64,000 nt of DNA from Erysipelotrichaceae bacterium 66202529 (GCA_017161075.1 CP046174.1:3162001-3226000), one strand, 5' to 3'. Counted from the first letter of the stretch, positions 1 through 10,544 are shown. Notes: generated from the sequence alone by a model not told the origin. Translations and numbers: made by a program.

Positions 1-64
1 TACTAACAAATAATAATTCTAAATTAAAAAACTATTATTTTTACTTTAACAATAATAAATTGAT

Positions 65-82
65 ATGTTCAAATTTGAACAT
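65..82. promoter_or_regulatory. parS-like 18-bp palindrome, copy 1
   Basis: The perfect palindrome ATGTTCAAATTTGAACAT occurs here and again at 20040-20057 and 21941-21958, the last two flanking the parA/parB genes. Its architecture (16-bp core palindrome) resembles chromosomal parS, although the sequence differs. It is most simply a binding site for the island's own ParB. Its presence 20 kb away suggests that the left edge belongs to the same island. Binding is inferred. Confidence 0.6.
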
Positions 83-137
83 GGAGATCTAATTCTCCAT
101 TCTTTTCCCTGTGTAGACTTCCTGCTGTTTTCGTTCA

Positions 138-611
138 TCAATCCTCCTTTTGGATTTTCTTCCTGATACAGCTTTTCAGGATTGCTTTAACTTTATATCT
201 GAGTCCTGCTTCCGAGATTCCCAGTCTGACCGCTATCATATCATTCGTTTCACGAGGCATACGATCGATCAGTGCAGCTTCTATGAATGTTCGATCCTTT
301 TCATTTAACATTTCGAGCAATTCATCAACATGATCTACCTTGTCTTTTATGATATAGATTTCACGTTCGATCTCATTCTTCTCCCTAATGAAACGCATCA
401 GCATATGTTCTCTATTGGATCTCCCTTTCTTTCCCGGAGGCTTATCAAATCTGACTGCTGATATATCATACATTCTTGTATTCAAAAGGTTCAGCCTTTC
501 CTCCAGCTGTATTAGATATGTACTCCAATATCGGTACTCACGAAGTTCGTTCTCAAAAGATTTAACTATTTTATCAATGATATCTTCCAGTTCATTCATA
601 CATGAGCTCAT
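138..611 (-). CDS. phage-type sigma-70 region-4-like HTH protein
   Basis: A 157-residue, charged, mostly helical protein. Residues 1-100 look like coiled coil. The C-terminus (about 105-155) reads as a sigma region-4 type helix-turn-helix (ELLEMLNEKDRTFIEAALID followed by MIAVRLGISEAGLRYKVKAI), as in the ArpU/RinA/DUF1492-type late regulators of Gram-positive phages and integrative elements. It overlaps the end of the similar upstream gene by 20 bp, so the two are translationally coupled; an internal ATG at 599 is an alternative start. Such pairs usually activate structural or transfer genes. The target here is unknown, and no phage structural genes are in the window. Family assignment is from pattern only. 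Confidence 0.6.
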   Translation of the reverse strand: MSSCMNELEDIIDKIVKSFENELREYRYWSTYLIQLEERLNLLNTRMYDISAVRFDKPPGKKGRSNREHMLMRFIREKNEIEREIYIIKDKVDHVDELLEMLNEKDRTFIEAALIDRMPRETNDMIAVRLGISEAGLRYKVKAILKSCIRKKIQKED

Positions 612-960
612 CCAGTTCCGAAAATTTAATGATTGCTTTTCGAATCTTCTTATAGCAGTCCTGCTGTGTTGACTTATATTTGTTACGTAAATCTTCTATC
701 GTCGCACACTCTTTTTTCATGTAGACATCATATAATAGCTCACGCTCTCTATCAGGCAGTTTCTCGATTCTGTTTTCTACAAATTCCAAATTGTCGTTGA
801 TTCTGATAAGATCTCTTTTCAGAAATGATGTATTGATCTCGCTATCTTGTATTTCCATCAATCTAAGATAGCATTCTTTCAATTCTGAATCGGATTGATA
901 ACTTTCCAGAATGAATCTCATTGTCATATGTTTTCTAGTATACAGATAACCATATCTCAT
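592..960 (-). CDS. phage-type sigma-70 region-4-like HTH protein
   Basis: A 122-residue protein when started at the ATG at 960, which has a strong GGAGGAGGG ribosome site 8-10 bases upstream; the longer open frame to 1017 lacks one. Residues 30-75 are helical. The C-terminal part (KLPDRERELLYDVYMKK, then a helix-turn-helix ending IRKAIIKFSEL) resembles sigma region 4 or ArpU-like regulators. It is the promoter-proximal partner of the next gene at 138-611, with which it overlaps; both proteins have the same plan and may be paralogues. It probably regulates element genes left of this window. No specific function can be assigned. Confidence 0.6.
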   Translation of the reverse strand: MRYGYLYTRKHMTMRFILESYQSDSELKECYLRLMEIQDSEINTSFLKRDLIRINDNLEFVENRIEKLPDRERELLYDVYMKKECATIEDLRNKYKSTQQDCYKKIRKAIIKFSELDELMYE

Positions 961-1222
961 GATGTCCACCCTCCTCCTGCTGCTAGTTAAATCTGACCTT
1001 ATGAATCGTTGACGCAAAAAAACCTCTTGAATTCAGTATCCAAAAGGTCTTTCTAAATCGATATTTATACTTCTCACAGCAAAAAAAGAGCTGTTTCGTA
1101 GCACTTCTTTACTACATAAGCAAACCATATTTTTTCTTCCTTGGTAAATTTTTTGCTTACATAGGATAGAGATACATTCATGATATAGATCAATTATCAA
1201 GACCATGGTCAGAATATAAAAT

Positions 1223-1252
1223 AGGGCTCGTTTGATTGTACCCGCGAGCCCT
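1223..1252 (-). terminator. terminator after the resolvase-like gene
   Basis: AGGGCTCG and CGAGCCCT form an 8-bp stem around a 14-base loop. On the minus strand it is followed by ATTTTAT, a weak T-run. It lies 60 bp downstream of the gene ending at 1312. The remaining 961-1222 stretch shows no gene. Confidence 0.5.
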
Positions 1253-1311
1253 TCTGTAATTAAGGATCAATAGACCATGATATTAAAGTGATGCTTTTTC
1301 CCTACCTTAAT

Positions 1312-1746
1312 TTAATTTTGATTGAATCTAGTTAAATCTTCCGTATACATTGCCTCTTTTATCCGATTTGCATATTTATAAAAAGTCGATCTTTTCATCT
1401 GTGTTTCATCACAATAATCAGATAGTTTCTGTTTTTTGCTCAGACAGGCTTTGATACGTATTTCAAAATCATTTGGCAAGACAGTTTTCGGTCTGCCATA
1501 ATTTCCATTTCCCTCAGATTTTCTCTGTAAGGCTTTTTCAATTCCTTTTTTCTGACTTGCTTTTAACTTTTGTCGATTCAGTTCTAAGAGATAATCATAG
1601 AAACAAAGTAATAATGAAGCATCCGCTTTTAAGCCATTACAGGCTATCATCATCCTCCCTTCAGCTAAAAGTTTCAAACTATTTCTGACTTCTGTTAAAT
1701 CATTCCCCAAGCATATAAAGGAATCTATCTCTACTTTTTCACTCAC
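1312..1746 (-). CDS. resolvase-like protein lacking the catalytic domain
   Basis: Starts with GTG at 1746 behind AAAGGAGAGC. The 144 residues correspond to the back half of a small serine recombinase: a long helix (RQKLKASQKKGIEKALQ), the GRPK hinge, then a helix-turn-helix (LSDYCDETQMKRSTFYKYAN) like the Tn3/Hin resolvase DNA-binding domain. The N-terminal catalytic part, with its Y-R-S active-site region, is absent; residues 10-50 are only a short alpha/beta stretch. It may therefore be a DNA-binding-only derivative, perhaps a repressor or accessory protein, or a decayed resolvase. The ribosome site and intact frame argue that it is expressed. It sits between the sigma-like genes and the surface locus, in the same direction. 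Confidence 0.6.
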   Translation of the reverse strand: MSEKVEIDSFICLGNDLTEVRNSLKLLAEGRMMIACNGLKADASLLLCFYDYLLELNRQKLKASQKKGIEKALQRKSEGNGNYGRPKTVLPNDFEIRIKACLSKKQKLSDYCDETQMKRSTFYKYANRIKEAMYTEDLTRFNQN

Positions 1747-1861
1747 TTCAGCTCTCCTTTGATCATTCGTCTTATCATGTGATAAGGATTTGCCAAAATT
1801 CCGGTATCAAATTCATAAAACATAAATCATTAGAGTATCATTTAAGATTTTCTATCATTCT

Positions 1862-4800
1862 TTATTCATTTGTAATGATAAACGGGCTGATTTCTGTTGC
1901 TAAGATTTGTTCACCACTACCTGTCGTAGTTTGTATAATATCGTATCTTAACTGATAGGTACCAGCAGATATATCATCTTTCAGTTGTACTGAGATCGTT
2001 TTATAGATTGACCAAGGTATTTCCTGATTTGTAATAGTTTTGTTTGTTGTCATATCTTTAACATTAGCTATATAATCTGCAAAATTTACCTCTTGATATG
2101 TATCGACTTCTTTTTTCCATAGCGTTAGTTTCGTTTTTATATCGGAGGTAGAGGATGAACTATCTTTTACACGAATCACATCATAGGTAAGCTTTTTATC
2201 TGTGCTATCCTTTGTAATAACCTGTTTGCTCTCATCCTGAATAGTTGATTTGATTGAATAACGATCATCAGTTAGTTTAAACTTATAAATGATGTTTTCA
2301 CTGCTTAATGTAGCAGATGGATAATTTGCCATTGCACCAGTAACAAGTGAAATTTCCAACTTATAATCACCGGCAGACACATCACCCATATTACTCATGA
2401 TGACATAAATATCAGAGCTTGTTGCGGTCAGGCAGTTTGCTAGAATGATTGTTGCGCTATCTCCACTTGTTGAATAACGAGTACCATTGCTTTGTATCAG
2501 CCAGCCTTTTGGAATTGGCAACACGGTTCCAGTGCTCGTATTTGTCAGCTTCAGTTGTACTTTCGCTGCCATCTGCATATCAGTTCCGGTTGTATCTGTC
2601 CCTGCACCCTCTGTTGCTGTTGCAGTTGTATTCAGATTGATTCCGAAGGAACCATTCATTCGATATGAAGGAATCGCGGTTCCAGTTGCAGAACTGTTAT
2701 CCTGTTGACTATTCAGATCATATGTCCTTGGATCGCCTTTTACAGCAAATCTTAATTTCTTTTCCGATGGTGATCCATTCGAATAAGTGGATTTAAATGT
2801 TACTAAAAAGTCATTATCATTATTACTAACATCTGCAAAATCAAATACAAAAATGAAATTTGACTTTGTAATGGCTGATGTAGGAATCTTATAATACTCA
2901 TCTGTACCATTCTTTTTAAATTTTGTTAATTCTACAGATGTATTTCCTGCTTCTTCGGTATAGTTATAATACACTGGAGTGCTTCCACTTTTATCTATCA
3001 TCAATACCTTTGTTCCTTTAGGAAGTGTTGAATATCCTCCACTCGATCCATTTGTTAAAACAAGTTCATATTTTGAAACAGATTTTGCAGTATCTGATTT
3101 CTCTGCAAACTGTGCCGTAATAGAACTTTTACCCGATACGGTAGTCGCAATCTTATCAGTTGCAGTATCATAGTTATAAGACTGTTCTCCTCGATCATAG
3201 GTCTTTCCTTGTGAAACAAGAACATTAGAATAAGTCTGTGTTTCTTTCTTGGTAATGTTCAATTTTACTATGATGGAACCCATCTTGACTTCAGATCCAT
3301 CTGTCTGCTGGATGATACGATCAATCTTAAATGTAACAACAAGAGGTTCAGAATCAGTTGAAGTTATATTGTCAGCATTATATAGTTTTATGTTAATAAC
3401 AGGGTTCTGCGTTGTATTAACAAGAGAACGCATATCCAGACTGTTATTTACAGATAAAGTTGTATCTGTCTTATAAGGAATAACTGATTTACTTTTACTA
3501 TCTATATACCCAGCTTTGACCTGTTCCAACCAACCAGTTTGTCCTGTTTCAATACTAAGTCCTATCGTATCCTCATCACTTGATGATGTAATTTGATCAG
3601 GATTGACAATCGTATATTTACTTCCACTCAATTCAACACTATTCTGATCAATTCGATAGATGGATCCATCGGCTGCCCATGTTTCTGTAATCTGTGCTGT
3701 TTTTCCGTCTGCCGGCTCATCAGAAATAATCATATTCTTTTCTACATTTTTAATAGATGACCCTAACAGCCAATTTCTCCAAGATGTGGAATTTGTAGTA
3801 GGTGCAATGACATCCCCTTTCTTAAGTTCAGTTTGATCAACAAAGTTTTCTGCTTCTGCGACAATGAAACCACTATCTGTATTATTAGCTTCATTGCTAT
3901 AGTAACTACCCATGACATAAACACCCTGTGCATCTTTATCAAGAGATTTACCATCTATATAGTATCTTCCTAATTGCGCAAAACCTTTCACATCTCCATA
4001 TCCCGGACGGCTAACATCTTCATTGATTCTCAATTCGATATGCTGTCCCTGCTGTACATAGAGTCTATTTCCTGTTGTATCGTTATTAGCCTGTTCAATC
4101 GTTTGTAATGAGCCATCTTCGTTCTGGCTTTCAAATCCCATAACAAGGTTGACTGGAGATTGTAATTTCAATAGACTACCCTTCTGTAAAATCAGATTAT
4201 CAATACGATTTAATGAATAATCAATCGTCGTCACTAAGTTAGCGGTATCCTTTTCTCCAACCAATTCAATATCACTATTGATGATTTTCAAGGTCGATGC
4301 ACGTTGAATAGATTTATTCGCATTGCTCGCCAACGCTTTATAATCTTTGATCTCAATGGTTTTATCTCCATTGGTAACACATTTATTTCCATCACCAAAG
4401 ATACTCTTTTGAATATCAACTTTTTTATAGCCTGTACCGCCAATTTCTACAGTTGCAGTCCCCATTACATAGGGATCAGAGGCATCGAAATCCTTTCCAG
4501 TTGAAGTGGTATTCCCGCCACCAAACACAGTGCCATAAACAATAAGATTTTTCTCATCACCTTCTGGAAGTACAGCGCCTTCAGGAGCCTTGACGACATA
4601 GCTTCCAATATGAAGAAGCGTATTGCCTTCCACCTTGGCTTGATTCGAACCGCCAAAAACATTACCTGTCGTATCATCATTGGTACTTATACCAATGGTA
4701 CCAGATGCTAAATCCACGTGTGTATTACCAACAACTTTCCCCTGATTACCTCCGCCATAGACATTGCCTTTGACACTATTAGATACATATACCCATGTAT

Positions 4801-7800
4801 TACCTTTAATGACTGAAGACGCACCAAGACCACCGCCATAGATGCTACCATCCACTGGCCCATGAACCACAAGCGTTGCATTGGTAACCGTACCATTTTC
4901 ACTGCCACCATAAATATCTGTGACTTTCGCTGACGCTTCTGTCTTAGCATAGGATTCTTTGACTAATGTTTGTTCACCTTTACCACCACCAAACACACTG
5001 GTAATCGTACCATCAATATATATCTTTGAGCTCTGTACAGTCCCAGTATTATTACAACCACCATACACATTTTTGATTGAACCCGTTGTATTATTCAAAT
5101 TGATAACTGTATTCTCCGCTTGTGCTTTGTTTCCGCCACCATAGGTATTCGTCAGTGTTCCTCCAGTTACTGATATTGTATTCGTCTTTGTTGTAACACC
5201 TCGTTCGCCACCGCCATAAACATTGTCGATTGTTCCGTTTTCTATAGTAATATTAGGATTAGATGTGATGGTTCCATTATTGCCATCATTAGATGCACCA
5301 CCATAACCTCCACCGTAGATATTTGTAATGGTTCCTCCCTTAACTGAAAGTGAAGGATTATCTACATTGCCTGATGAATTTGATCCACCATAAACATTTG
5401 TTGCGGTTACTCCATCTTTTACATTAAGGGCTACAGTACCGGTTACACCTACTGCATTTCCTCCAGCAAAAGCATTGTTCACAGTACCACCATTAAGGTT
5501 AACTGTAGGATTTTCTACCTGTCCTAGATTACCACCACCAAATACACTACCTGTTATGTTACTTCCTGCTTCTACATTTACAATAGGATCATTTGTTGTT
5601 GTATCGACACCATAACCTCCACCGTATACATTTTCTGCTTCGCCTTTGATAGTGACAGTAGGTTTATCCATAGTTCCAGAATTATTAGAACCACCATAAA
5701 TATTATTAGCCTTAGAGCCAGTAGATGCATTGATTGCAACAGTACCATCAACACCCACTTTATTTCCACCGGCAAAAGCATCATTAACGATACTACCATC
5801 ATCTAAAGTCACAGTTGTTCCATGTGTGATCCCTTCTTCTCCACCACCATAGACACTGCCTGTGACATGACCTCCTGATTTGATTGTAACGCTAGGAGTA
5901 TTCGTCGTTGTGGAAGAACCTTTACCACCACCATAGACATTAGTTACATAGCCACTGATATTGATAATTGGAGATGTAACAGATCCAGTTGAATTAGAAC
6001 CACCATAGATATTACCAATGCTGTTTGCTTCACTTGTGATAACATCAATCTTTGCTTCTCCAGTTATATCTTTACTTTCAGTAGGAGTTGCATTACCACC
6101 CATGAATACATTATCTGCCTTACCTGCAAGGTTCATAGATAAGCTATTAATAGCTCCAGAAGAATTACATCCTCCATAAATATTCTTTACGAATGAACCT
6201 GCACTGGATTCAATATTAACAGCACCTGAGATACTTGCCTTATCGGAACCGCCAAAAACATTATTTGCTTTACCACCATTTAATTTAATGTTAGAAGCAC
6301 CTACAGCACCTTCTTCGGCTCCACCAAAAGCATTCCCTTTAATATCAGCGCCTATATTGATATTCAGGTTTGCAGTAGTTACAGTAGTACCACTACCTTT
6401 GCCTCCTGCATATACATTATTTGCAACTGTTCCCTCAATATTCACATTGGATGTTGTCGTTGTTCCTGAAGCATTGCTTCCGCCATATATATTACCAATA
6501 ATTGATGCTGTATCTGATATTTTAACATTAGTAGTTTGACTTCCTGCATTATTTCCTGCACCATATATACTGCCATTTATTTTACTTCCTGTTATTTCTA
6601 TATTTGTATCATATGTTACACCTTGCTCTCCGCCACCATAGATGCTTCCATTCACAACAGCATTTTCATTCGATTTAATAGATATAGTACCATTGACGTT
6701 TGTTTTTCCACCATATCCACCACCATATATATCTTTTGTTGTTCCATTACTAACAATCTCTACACTTCCTGTTATTGTTGAAATCGTATCGCCTCCGCCG
6801 TACACCTCATTTATAATTGATTTTTCATCAATATTTAAAATTACATTACCCTCGATATTGGAAGTTACATTATTACTTGCATCACCTTGTCCACCACCGA
6901 AAAACTTTCCAATTTTAGAATCAATAACATTTATCTCTACATTTCCTTTTGTTTTACCATATTTACCGCCACCATAAACATTGCCATTGACAATACTATT
7001 TATGATGTTTATTTTTACATTTCCATCTATATCAATATTTCCAGTAGGTTGCCAAGAATCATCTCCTCCTCCATAGACATTATCTGTGATTTTACAGTTT
7101 ATAATATCTGCTGTTACATCACCTGTAACATTTGCAGCTCCTGTACCTCTGTTTGCATCAAATCCTCCCATATGAATTTGTTTTGCGGTTGCATTTTCAA
7201 TATGCATAATAACTTGCTTTTTAGTTTGGGCTTGCTGGCCTCCTCCATGATTGCCTCCACCAATAATCCCAAATTTTCCTCCATAAATTTGTATTTTGAC
7301 AGCATAATCATGGTTAGTTCCATAGATTATGCCTGATCTGTTACCACCAAACACCGTTGTAATTTGACCATCAAAAATAGTAAGATGTGTACTTCCATTT
7401 ATTTTCATATTATTTGGATTTGAATTTGCATAAGTACTCCCAGATGTGTATACAGAAGCAAATACACCACCATATATATAGGTGTTAGAGTCTCCATTTA
7501 ATATTCCACCCCAGCTTAGTCCTCCAACTTCTGCATATGTTCCTGAATAAAAATACAAATTTGTATTTTTATTTAAGGTTCCACCTGTTGATCCACCAAA
7601 TACTTTCAATTTGCTTCCTATTACTTTAATATCTTTTCCCATTATTAAAATAAATCCATTAGCGTAGATTGCTTGCGAATAATTATAATCTGTTGTGATT
7701 TTTGAATTAATTGTTATATTTTCAAATTTTGTATCACTAGCCATAATTAATCTAATATCACTATTCAAAATCAATTCTGCGCTATTAATAGCTGTAATTG

Positions 7801-9694
7801 TGGCGTTTTTGCCCGATGAGGGCATCGTATAAGTTCCGCTAAAACTATAGTTACTGCATAAAACTATTTTATTAGTATCTATTGTACCTGTACTTGACAA
7901 TAGTTCATAGGCTTCATTTATTGTTTTTACCGCTGTTTCAGGTGCTAATCCATTCCCACTTGATGATTTGGTACTATCCACATAAATAACCGTTTGCGTA
8001 TCCCATTGTGCAGTTAAAGTCATTAATCCTGATTCTGCATTGAATAAAGATATAGTAAGAGGATCATATGAGTGTACAATATCTCCATCATTTATTGCAG
8101 TACCATCATTCTTTATTGCGGTAACATTTGTTAAGCTTACTTTCCATCCCGTAAAGACTTTGTCATCTGGGTGAGTAAAAGTGTTTTCTTCTGGCTTATA
8201 GTTCTCACCATCTTTAAGATCTTTACTTTCAATAGTACCAGTTCCGCCTTCTCCTGTATTATATGTCACTATAATAGGAGTAAGCGAATTGATACCATTA
8301 ACTGCTTCTGTTGTTATTTCATTTACTTCGGCAGCCGTTCTTAGCTTTGTTTGTCTTGCGATTGCTATCTTTGCTCTAAAGAAGCTAGAGGTATCCTTCG
8401 CCTGTACCTTTCGTTCATAGGTAAGAGAGGTTGCATCCTCTATATCTTCCCATGATGCATCATCTTTCTCATCTTTACTGTTGATCTGCCATTGTACCGA
8501 TAAGATATATCCTTCTGCTTGTTCCAATGGTTTCTGTGTATTTCCGTCAATCACACTATAGACAGATACGTCTTCTTTTGCCTCTATCTTAATTTGAGGC
8601 TTGATGCTCCACTCTGTATTCCACTGGGATGTTAATGTAATTTCATCTAAATTATCTGCAATTGCATATTCTTCCTTAGGCTGCACTGTTTGGTTATCTA
8701 TGCTCCAGCCCTTAAATGTATGTATTGTATAGGCATCATCAGGTACTGGTGATTCTATTCCATAATTTGGTCGATTAGGCACAATCAGTTTGCCATTTTT
8801 AACGGGAAGATGTTGTGTGATGATATTATCAAGCTTCACTGTTACAAATCGATCTGCTTCAATATACCCTGCATTCTCCGAAGCTGTTCTAAAACTTTTA
8901 TTTGTTTCTTTCGCTTTATATCCACCTGTTTGATTTGGAAAGAAGATGTCTTTTCCTACTTCTTGTTCTGTAATTGTTTTGATTTCCATTTTACCGGAAG
9001 TCTGAGGAGTTTTATTTTCATCTTCAACTTGAGATGTTTCCTCATTATTCACATTAGACTGATCATCGCCTGCAGGTTCAATTGAATCCGAAGCGACGTT
9101 TTCTGCATTCTGTTGAACATTAGCATTTTCATAAGATGTGTTTTCACTGTTTTGCTGTTCTTGTTCTTTCTTATCTGTTACTGGTTCCTCAGCATTATCT
9201 TCTTTCGTTTCTGGAATCGGTACAGTAATATCTGCTGATGTAAACTCATTTGTAATATAGGTAAATGCTGGCGCTGTCTCTTTGCTGTATCCACTGAATG
9301 CATAGTCTCCTATGCTGGTTATTGTCTTAGGAAGCTCCAGTTTATCGTTCAGATTCTTACATCCAAAGAATGTATAGTCACCAATAGATGTGATACCATC
9401 CTCGATAACCAAACTAGAAATATATTTTATGTTATCAGAGAAGGGCATTGTTGTTTCTGTATAATCTTTAATATCACCTGTTCCACTGATTGTTAATTTA
9501 CCATCCGATGTTAATGTAGCTGTCACATTCCCTTTATCCACACCAATATCATAGGTTGCAATGACATCGTCCTGTGTATGAGCTAGTACATAGTCATTAC
9601 TCAAAAACTGGATCATCATTGTTCCTACAATAAAGAGAGAAATAAATACTTTTAATTTATGTAATACATCCTTTTTAAATTTTAATTTCTTCAT
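1862..9694 (-). CDS. giant secreted beta-helix protein with V/IYGGG repeats
   Basis: A 2,610-residue protein. The ATG at 9694 is chosen because AAGGAGGAACAT precedes it. A Sec signal peptide (residues 1-39, ending near YVLA) is followed by a BspA-like leucine-rich stretch (LVIEDGITSIGDYTF, about 85-135), an acidic Gln/Asn/Glu linker (about 150-240) and Listeria-Bacteroides/InlB-type repeats (FKGW and LTAQW motifs, about 280-610). From about 695 to 1770 there are close to 40 units built around (V/I)(Y/F)GG(G/S), spaced about 20-35 residues, typical of a right-handed parallel beta-helix. The last 840 residues look like stacked beta-sandwich domains. There is no LPXTG, choline-binding, SLH or transmembrane anchor at the end (...SPFIITNE), so it is either released or held by the co-encoded fibre proteins. 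Last gene of the phase-variable locus. Likely an adhesin or matrix protein; the ligand is unknown. Confidence 0.85.
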   Translation of the reverse strand: MKKLKFKKDVLHKLKVFISLFIVGTMMIQFLSNDYVLAHTQDDVIATYDIGVDKGNVTATLTSDGKLTISGTGDIKDYTETTMPFSDNIKYISSLVIEDGITSIGDYTFFGCKNLNDKLELPKTITSIGDYAFSGYSKETAPAFTYITNEFTSADITVPIPETKEDNAEEPVTDKKEQEQQNSENTSYENANVQQNAENVASDSIEPAGDDQSNVNNEETSQVEDENKTPQTSGKMEIKTITEQEVGKDIFFPNQTGGYKAKETNKSFRTASENAGYIEADRFVTVKLDNIITQHLPVKNGKLIVPNRPNYGIESPVPDDAYTIHTFKGWSIDNQTVQPKEEYAIADNLDEITLTSQWNTEWSIKPQIKIEAKEDVSVYSVIDGNTQKPLEQAEGYILSVQWQINSKDEKDDASWEDIEDATSLTYERKVQAKDTSSFFRAKIAIARQTKLRTAAEVNEITTEAVNGINSLTPIIVTYNTGEGGTGTIESKDLKDGENYKPEENTFTHPDDKVFTGWKVSLTNVTAIKNDGTAINDGDIVHSYDPLTISLFNAESGLMTLTAQWDTQTVIYVDSTKSSSGNGLAPETAVKTINEAYELLSSTGTIDTNKIVLCSNYSFSGTYTMPSSGKNATITAINSAELILNSDIRLIMASDTKFENITINSKITTDYNYSQAIYANGFILIMGKDIKVIGSKLKVFGGSTGGTLNKNTNLYFYSGTYAEVGGLSWGGILNGDSNTYIYGGVFASVYTSGSTYANSNPNNMKINGSTHLTIFDGQITTVFGGNRSGIIYGTNHDYAVKIQIYGGKFGIIGGGNHGGGQQAQTKKQVIMHIENATAKQIHMGGFDANRGTGAANVTGDVTADIINCKITDNVYGGGDDSWQPTGNIDIDGNVKINIINSIVNGNVYGGGKYGKTKGNVEINVIDSKIGKFFGGGQGDASNNVTSNIEGNVILNIDEKSIINEVYGGGDTISTITGSVEIVSNGTTKDIYGGGYGGKTNVNGTISIKSNENAVVNGSIYGGGEQGVTYDTNIEITGSKINGSIYGAGNNAGSQTTNVKISDTASIIGNIYGGSNASGTTTTSNVNIEGTVANNVYAGGKGSGTTVTTANLNINIGADIKGNAFGGAEEGAVGASNIKLNGGKANNVFGGSDKASISGAVNIESSAGSFVKNIYGGCNSSGAINSLSMNLAGKADNVFMGGNATPTESKDITGEAKIDVITSEANSIGNIYGGSNSTGSVTSPIINISGYVTNVYGGGKGSSTTTNTPSVTIKSGGHVTGSVYGGGEEGITHGTTVTLDDGSIVNDAFAGGNKVGVDGTVAINASTGSKANNIYGGSNNSGTMDKPTVTIKGEAENVYGGGYGVDTTTNDPIVNVEAGSNITGSVFGGGNLGQVENPTVNLNGGTVNNAFAGGNAVGVTGTVALNVKDGVTATNVYGGSNSSGNVDNPSLSVKGGTITNIYGGGYGGASNDGNNGTITSNPNITIENGTIDNVYGGGERGVTTKTNTISVTGGTLTNTYGGGNKAQAENTVINLNNTTGSIKNVYGGCNNTGTVQSSKIYIDGTITSVFGGGKGEQTLVKESYAKTEASAKVTDIYGGSENGTVTNATLVVHGPVDGSIYGGGLGASSVIKGNTWVYVSNSVKGNVYGGGNQGKVVGNTHVDLASGTIGISTNDDTTGNVFGGSNQAKVEGNTLLHIGSYVVKAPEGAVLPEGDEKNLIVYGTVFGGGNTTSTGKDFDASDPYVMGTATVEIGGTGYKKVDIQKSIFGDGNKCVTNGDKTIEIKDYKALASNANKSIQRASTLKIINSDIELVGEKDTANLVTTIDYSLNRIDNLILQKGSLLKLQSPVNLVMGFESQNEDGSLQTIEQANNDTTGNRLYVQQGQHIELRINEDVSRPGYGDVKGFAQLGRYYIDGKSLDKDAQGVYVMGSYYSNEANNTDSGFIVAEAENFVDQTELKKGDVIAPTTNSTSWRNWLLGSSIKNVEKNMIISDEPADGKTAQITETWAADGSIYRIDQNSVELSGSKYTIVNPDQITSSSDEDTIGLSIETGQTGWLEQVKAGYIDSKSKSVIPYKTDTTLSVNNSLDMRSLVNTTQNPVINIKLYNADNITSTDSEPLVVTFKIDRIIQQTDGSEVKMGSIIVKLNITKKETQTYSNVLVSQGKTYDRGEQSYNYDTATDKIATTVSGKSSITAQFAEKSDTAKSVSKYELVLTNGSSGGYSTLPKGTKVLMIDKSGSTPVYYNYTEEAGNTSVELTKFKKNGTDEYYKIPTSAITKSNFIFVFDFADVSNNDNDFLVTFKSTYSNGSPSEKKLRFAVKGDPRTYDLNSQQDNSSATGTAIPSYRMNGSFGINLNTTATATEGAGTDTTGTDMQMAAKVQLKLTNTSTGTVLPIPKGWLIQSNGTRYSTSGDSATIILANCLTATSSDIYVIMSNMGDVSAGDYKLEISLVTGAMANYPSATLSSENIIYKFKLTDDRYSIKSTIQDESKQVITKDSTDKKLTYDVIRVKDSSSSTSDIKTKLTLWKKEVDTYQEVNFADYIANVKDMTTNKTITNQEIPWSIYKTISVQLKDDISAGTYQLRYDIIQTTTGSGEQILATEISPFIITNE

Positions 9695-9704
9695 ATGTTC
9701 CTCC

Positions 9705-10544
9705 TTATTGTGCATCACTGATCTTGACAGTTTTTTCAGTACCTTTACCATCATTGACAGAGAATGATTTTGTTTTATCAATCGTACCTGTCACAAAGAA
9801 TCGCAGCCTGACACTTGTATCATCCCCATTTGTTGTATAGCTTGCGGATATTGTGCTTGCACTTTTTAACTCTGTAACAGTGCTATCCGGTGTAAAGCCA
9901 TTCGGCCAGTTTATCGCCATGGTCTGACCTGACTTCGCAACACCTATCAGCAGATCATAATAATCTTTGTGATTTTCCAACTGCAGCTCAAATGTCGATG
10001 AGTTTTCTATAAGTGTAAACACAGCACTGATTTCCTTGGAATATCCATTTGATGATTCCGGGACTGCTGTAGCTTTTATCTGAATTTTGTTGTTGGATGG
10101 TGTTTTTCCTTTTGGTACAGTAATCAATAGCTGATCCGTAACGGTCTGGTCCGCTGACATTTTAAAAGTTGTATTATTTGTTACATCATCTCCATTCAAT
10201 GATGCATTCACATTTGATCCCAGCTCAGATATTACGAGTTTATAGGACACATCCATTTCTGATGCTCTCAATGAGTCCTGAAAATTTCGAATGTCCACAA
10301 TGAAGCTGTAATCTTTATCTCTGTTCCAGTTCTGCATCTCATAAGGAGAATTGTTGACAGTCAGATAATCACTTTCAAAATAAAAACCATCCGGTCTGCC
10401 TATAATCTTATCTGAATTCAATTGGCTCATATACTTTGCCAGAGTAAGACTGCCTAATGTGAGAACGATCAGCACTAAAACAACAAGTATCCTAAGGAGT
10501 TTTTTCTGTATTGCTTTACTATTGTATTTTTTCTTTCTTTTCAT
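9705..10544 (-). CDS. SipW-type exported fibre-like protein, 279 aa
   Basis: Begins MKRKKK with a long hydrophobic segment (residues 17-38) followed by LTLAKYMS, the sort of post-hydrophobic motif (family form GTLAxFSD or LAKYTS) processed by SipW-type signal peptidases. The mature part is beta-rich, Ser/Thr/Asn-rich and cysteine-free, as in TasA/camelysin-like biofilm fibre subunits, though clearly divergent. Ribosome site AAAGGAGGAGC upstream. It stops 10 bp before the giant protein and follows two similar proteins, so it is probably a minor subunit or adaptor linking the giant protein to the fibre. The exact role is inferred. Confidence 0.7.
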   Translation of the reverse strand: MKRKKKYNSKAIQKKLLRILVVLVLIVLTLGSLTLAKYMSQLNSDKIIGRPDGFYFESDYLTVNNSPYEMQNWNRDKDYSFIVDIRNFQDSLRASEMDVSYKLVISELGSNVNASLNGDDVTNNTTFKMSADQTVTDQLLITVPKGKTPSNNKIQIKATAVPESSNGYSKEISAVFTLIENSSTFELQLENHKDYYDLLIGVAKSGQTMAINWPNGFTPDSTVTELKSASTISASYTTNGDDTSVRLRFFVTGTIDKTKSFSVNDGKGTEKTVKISDAQ

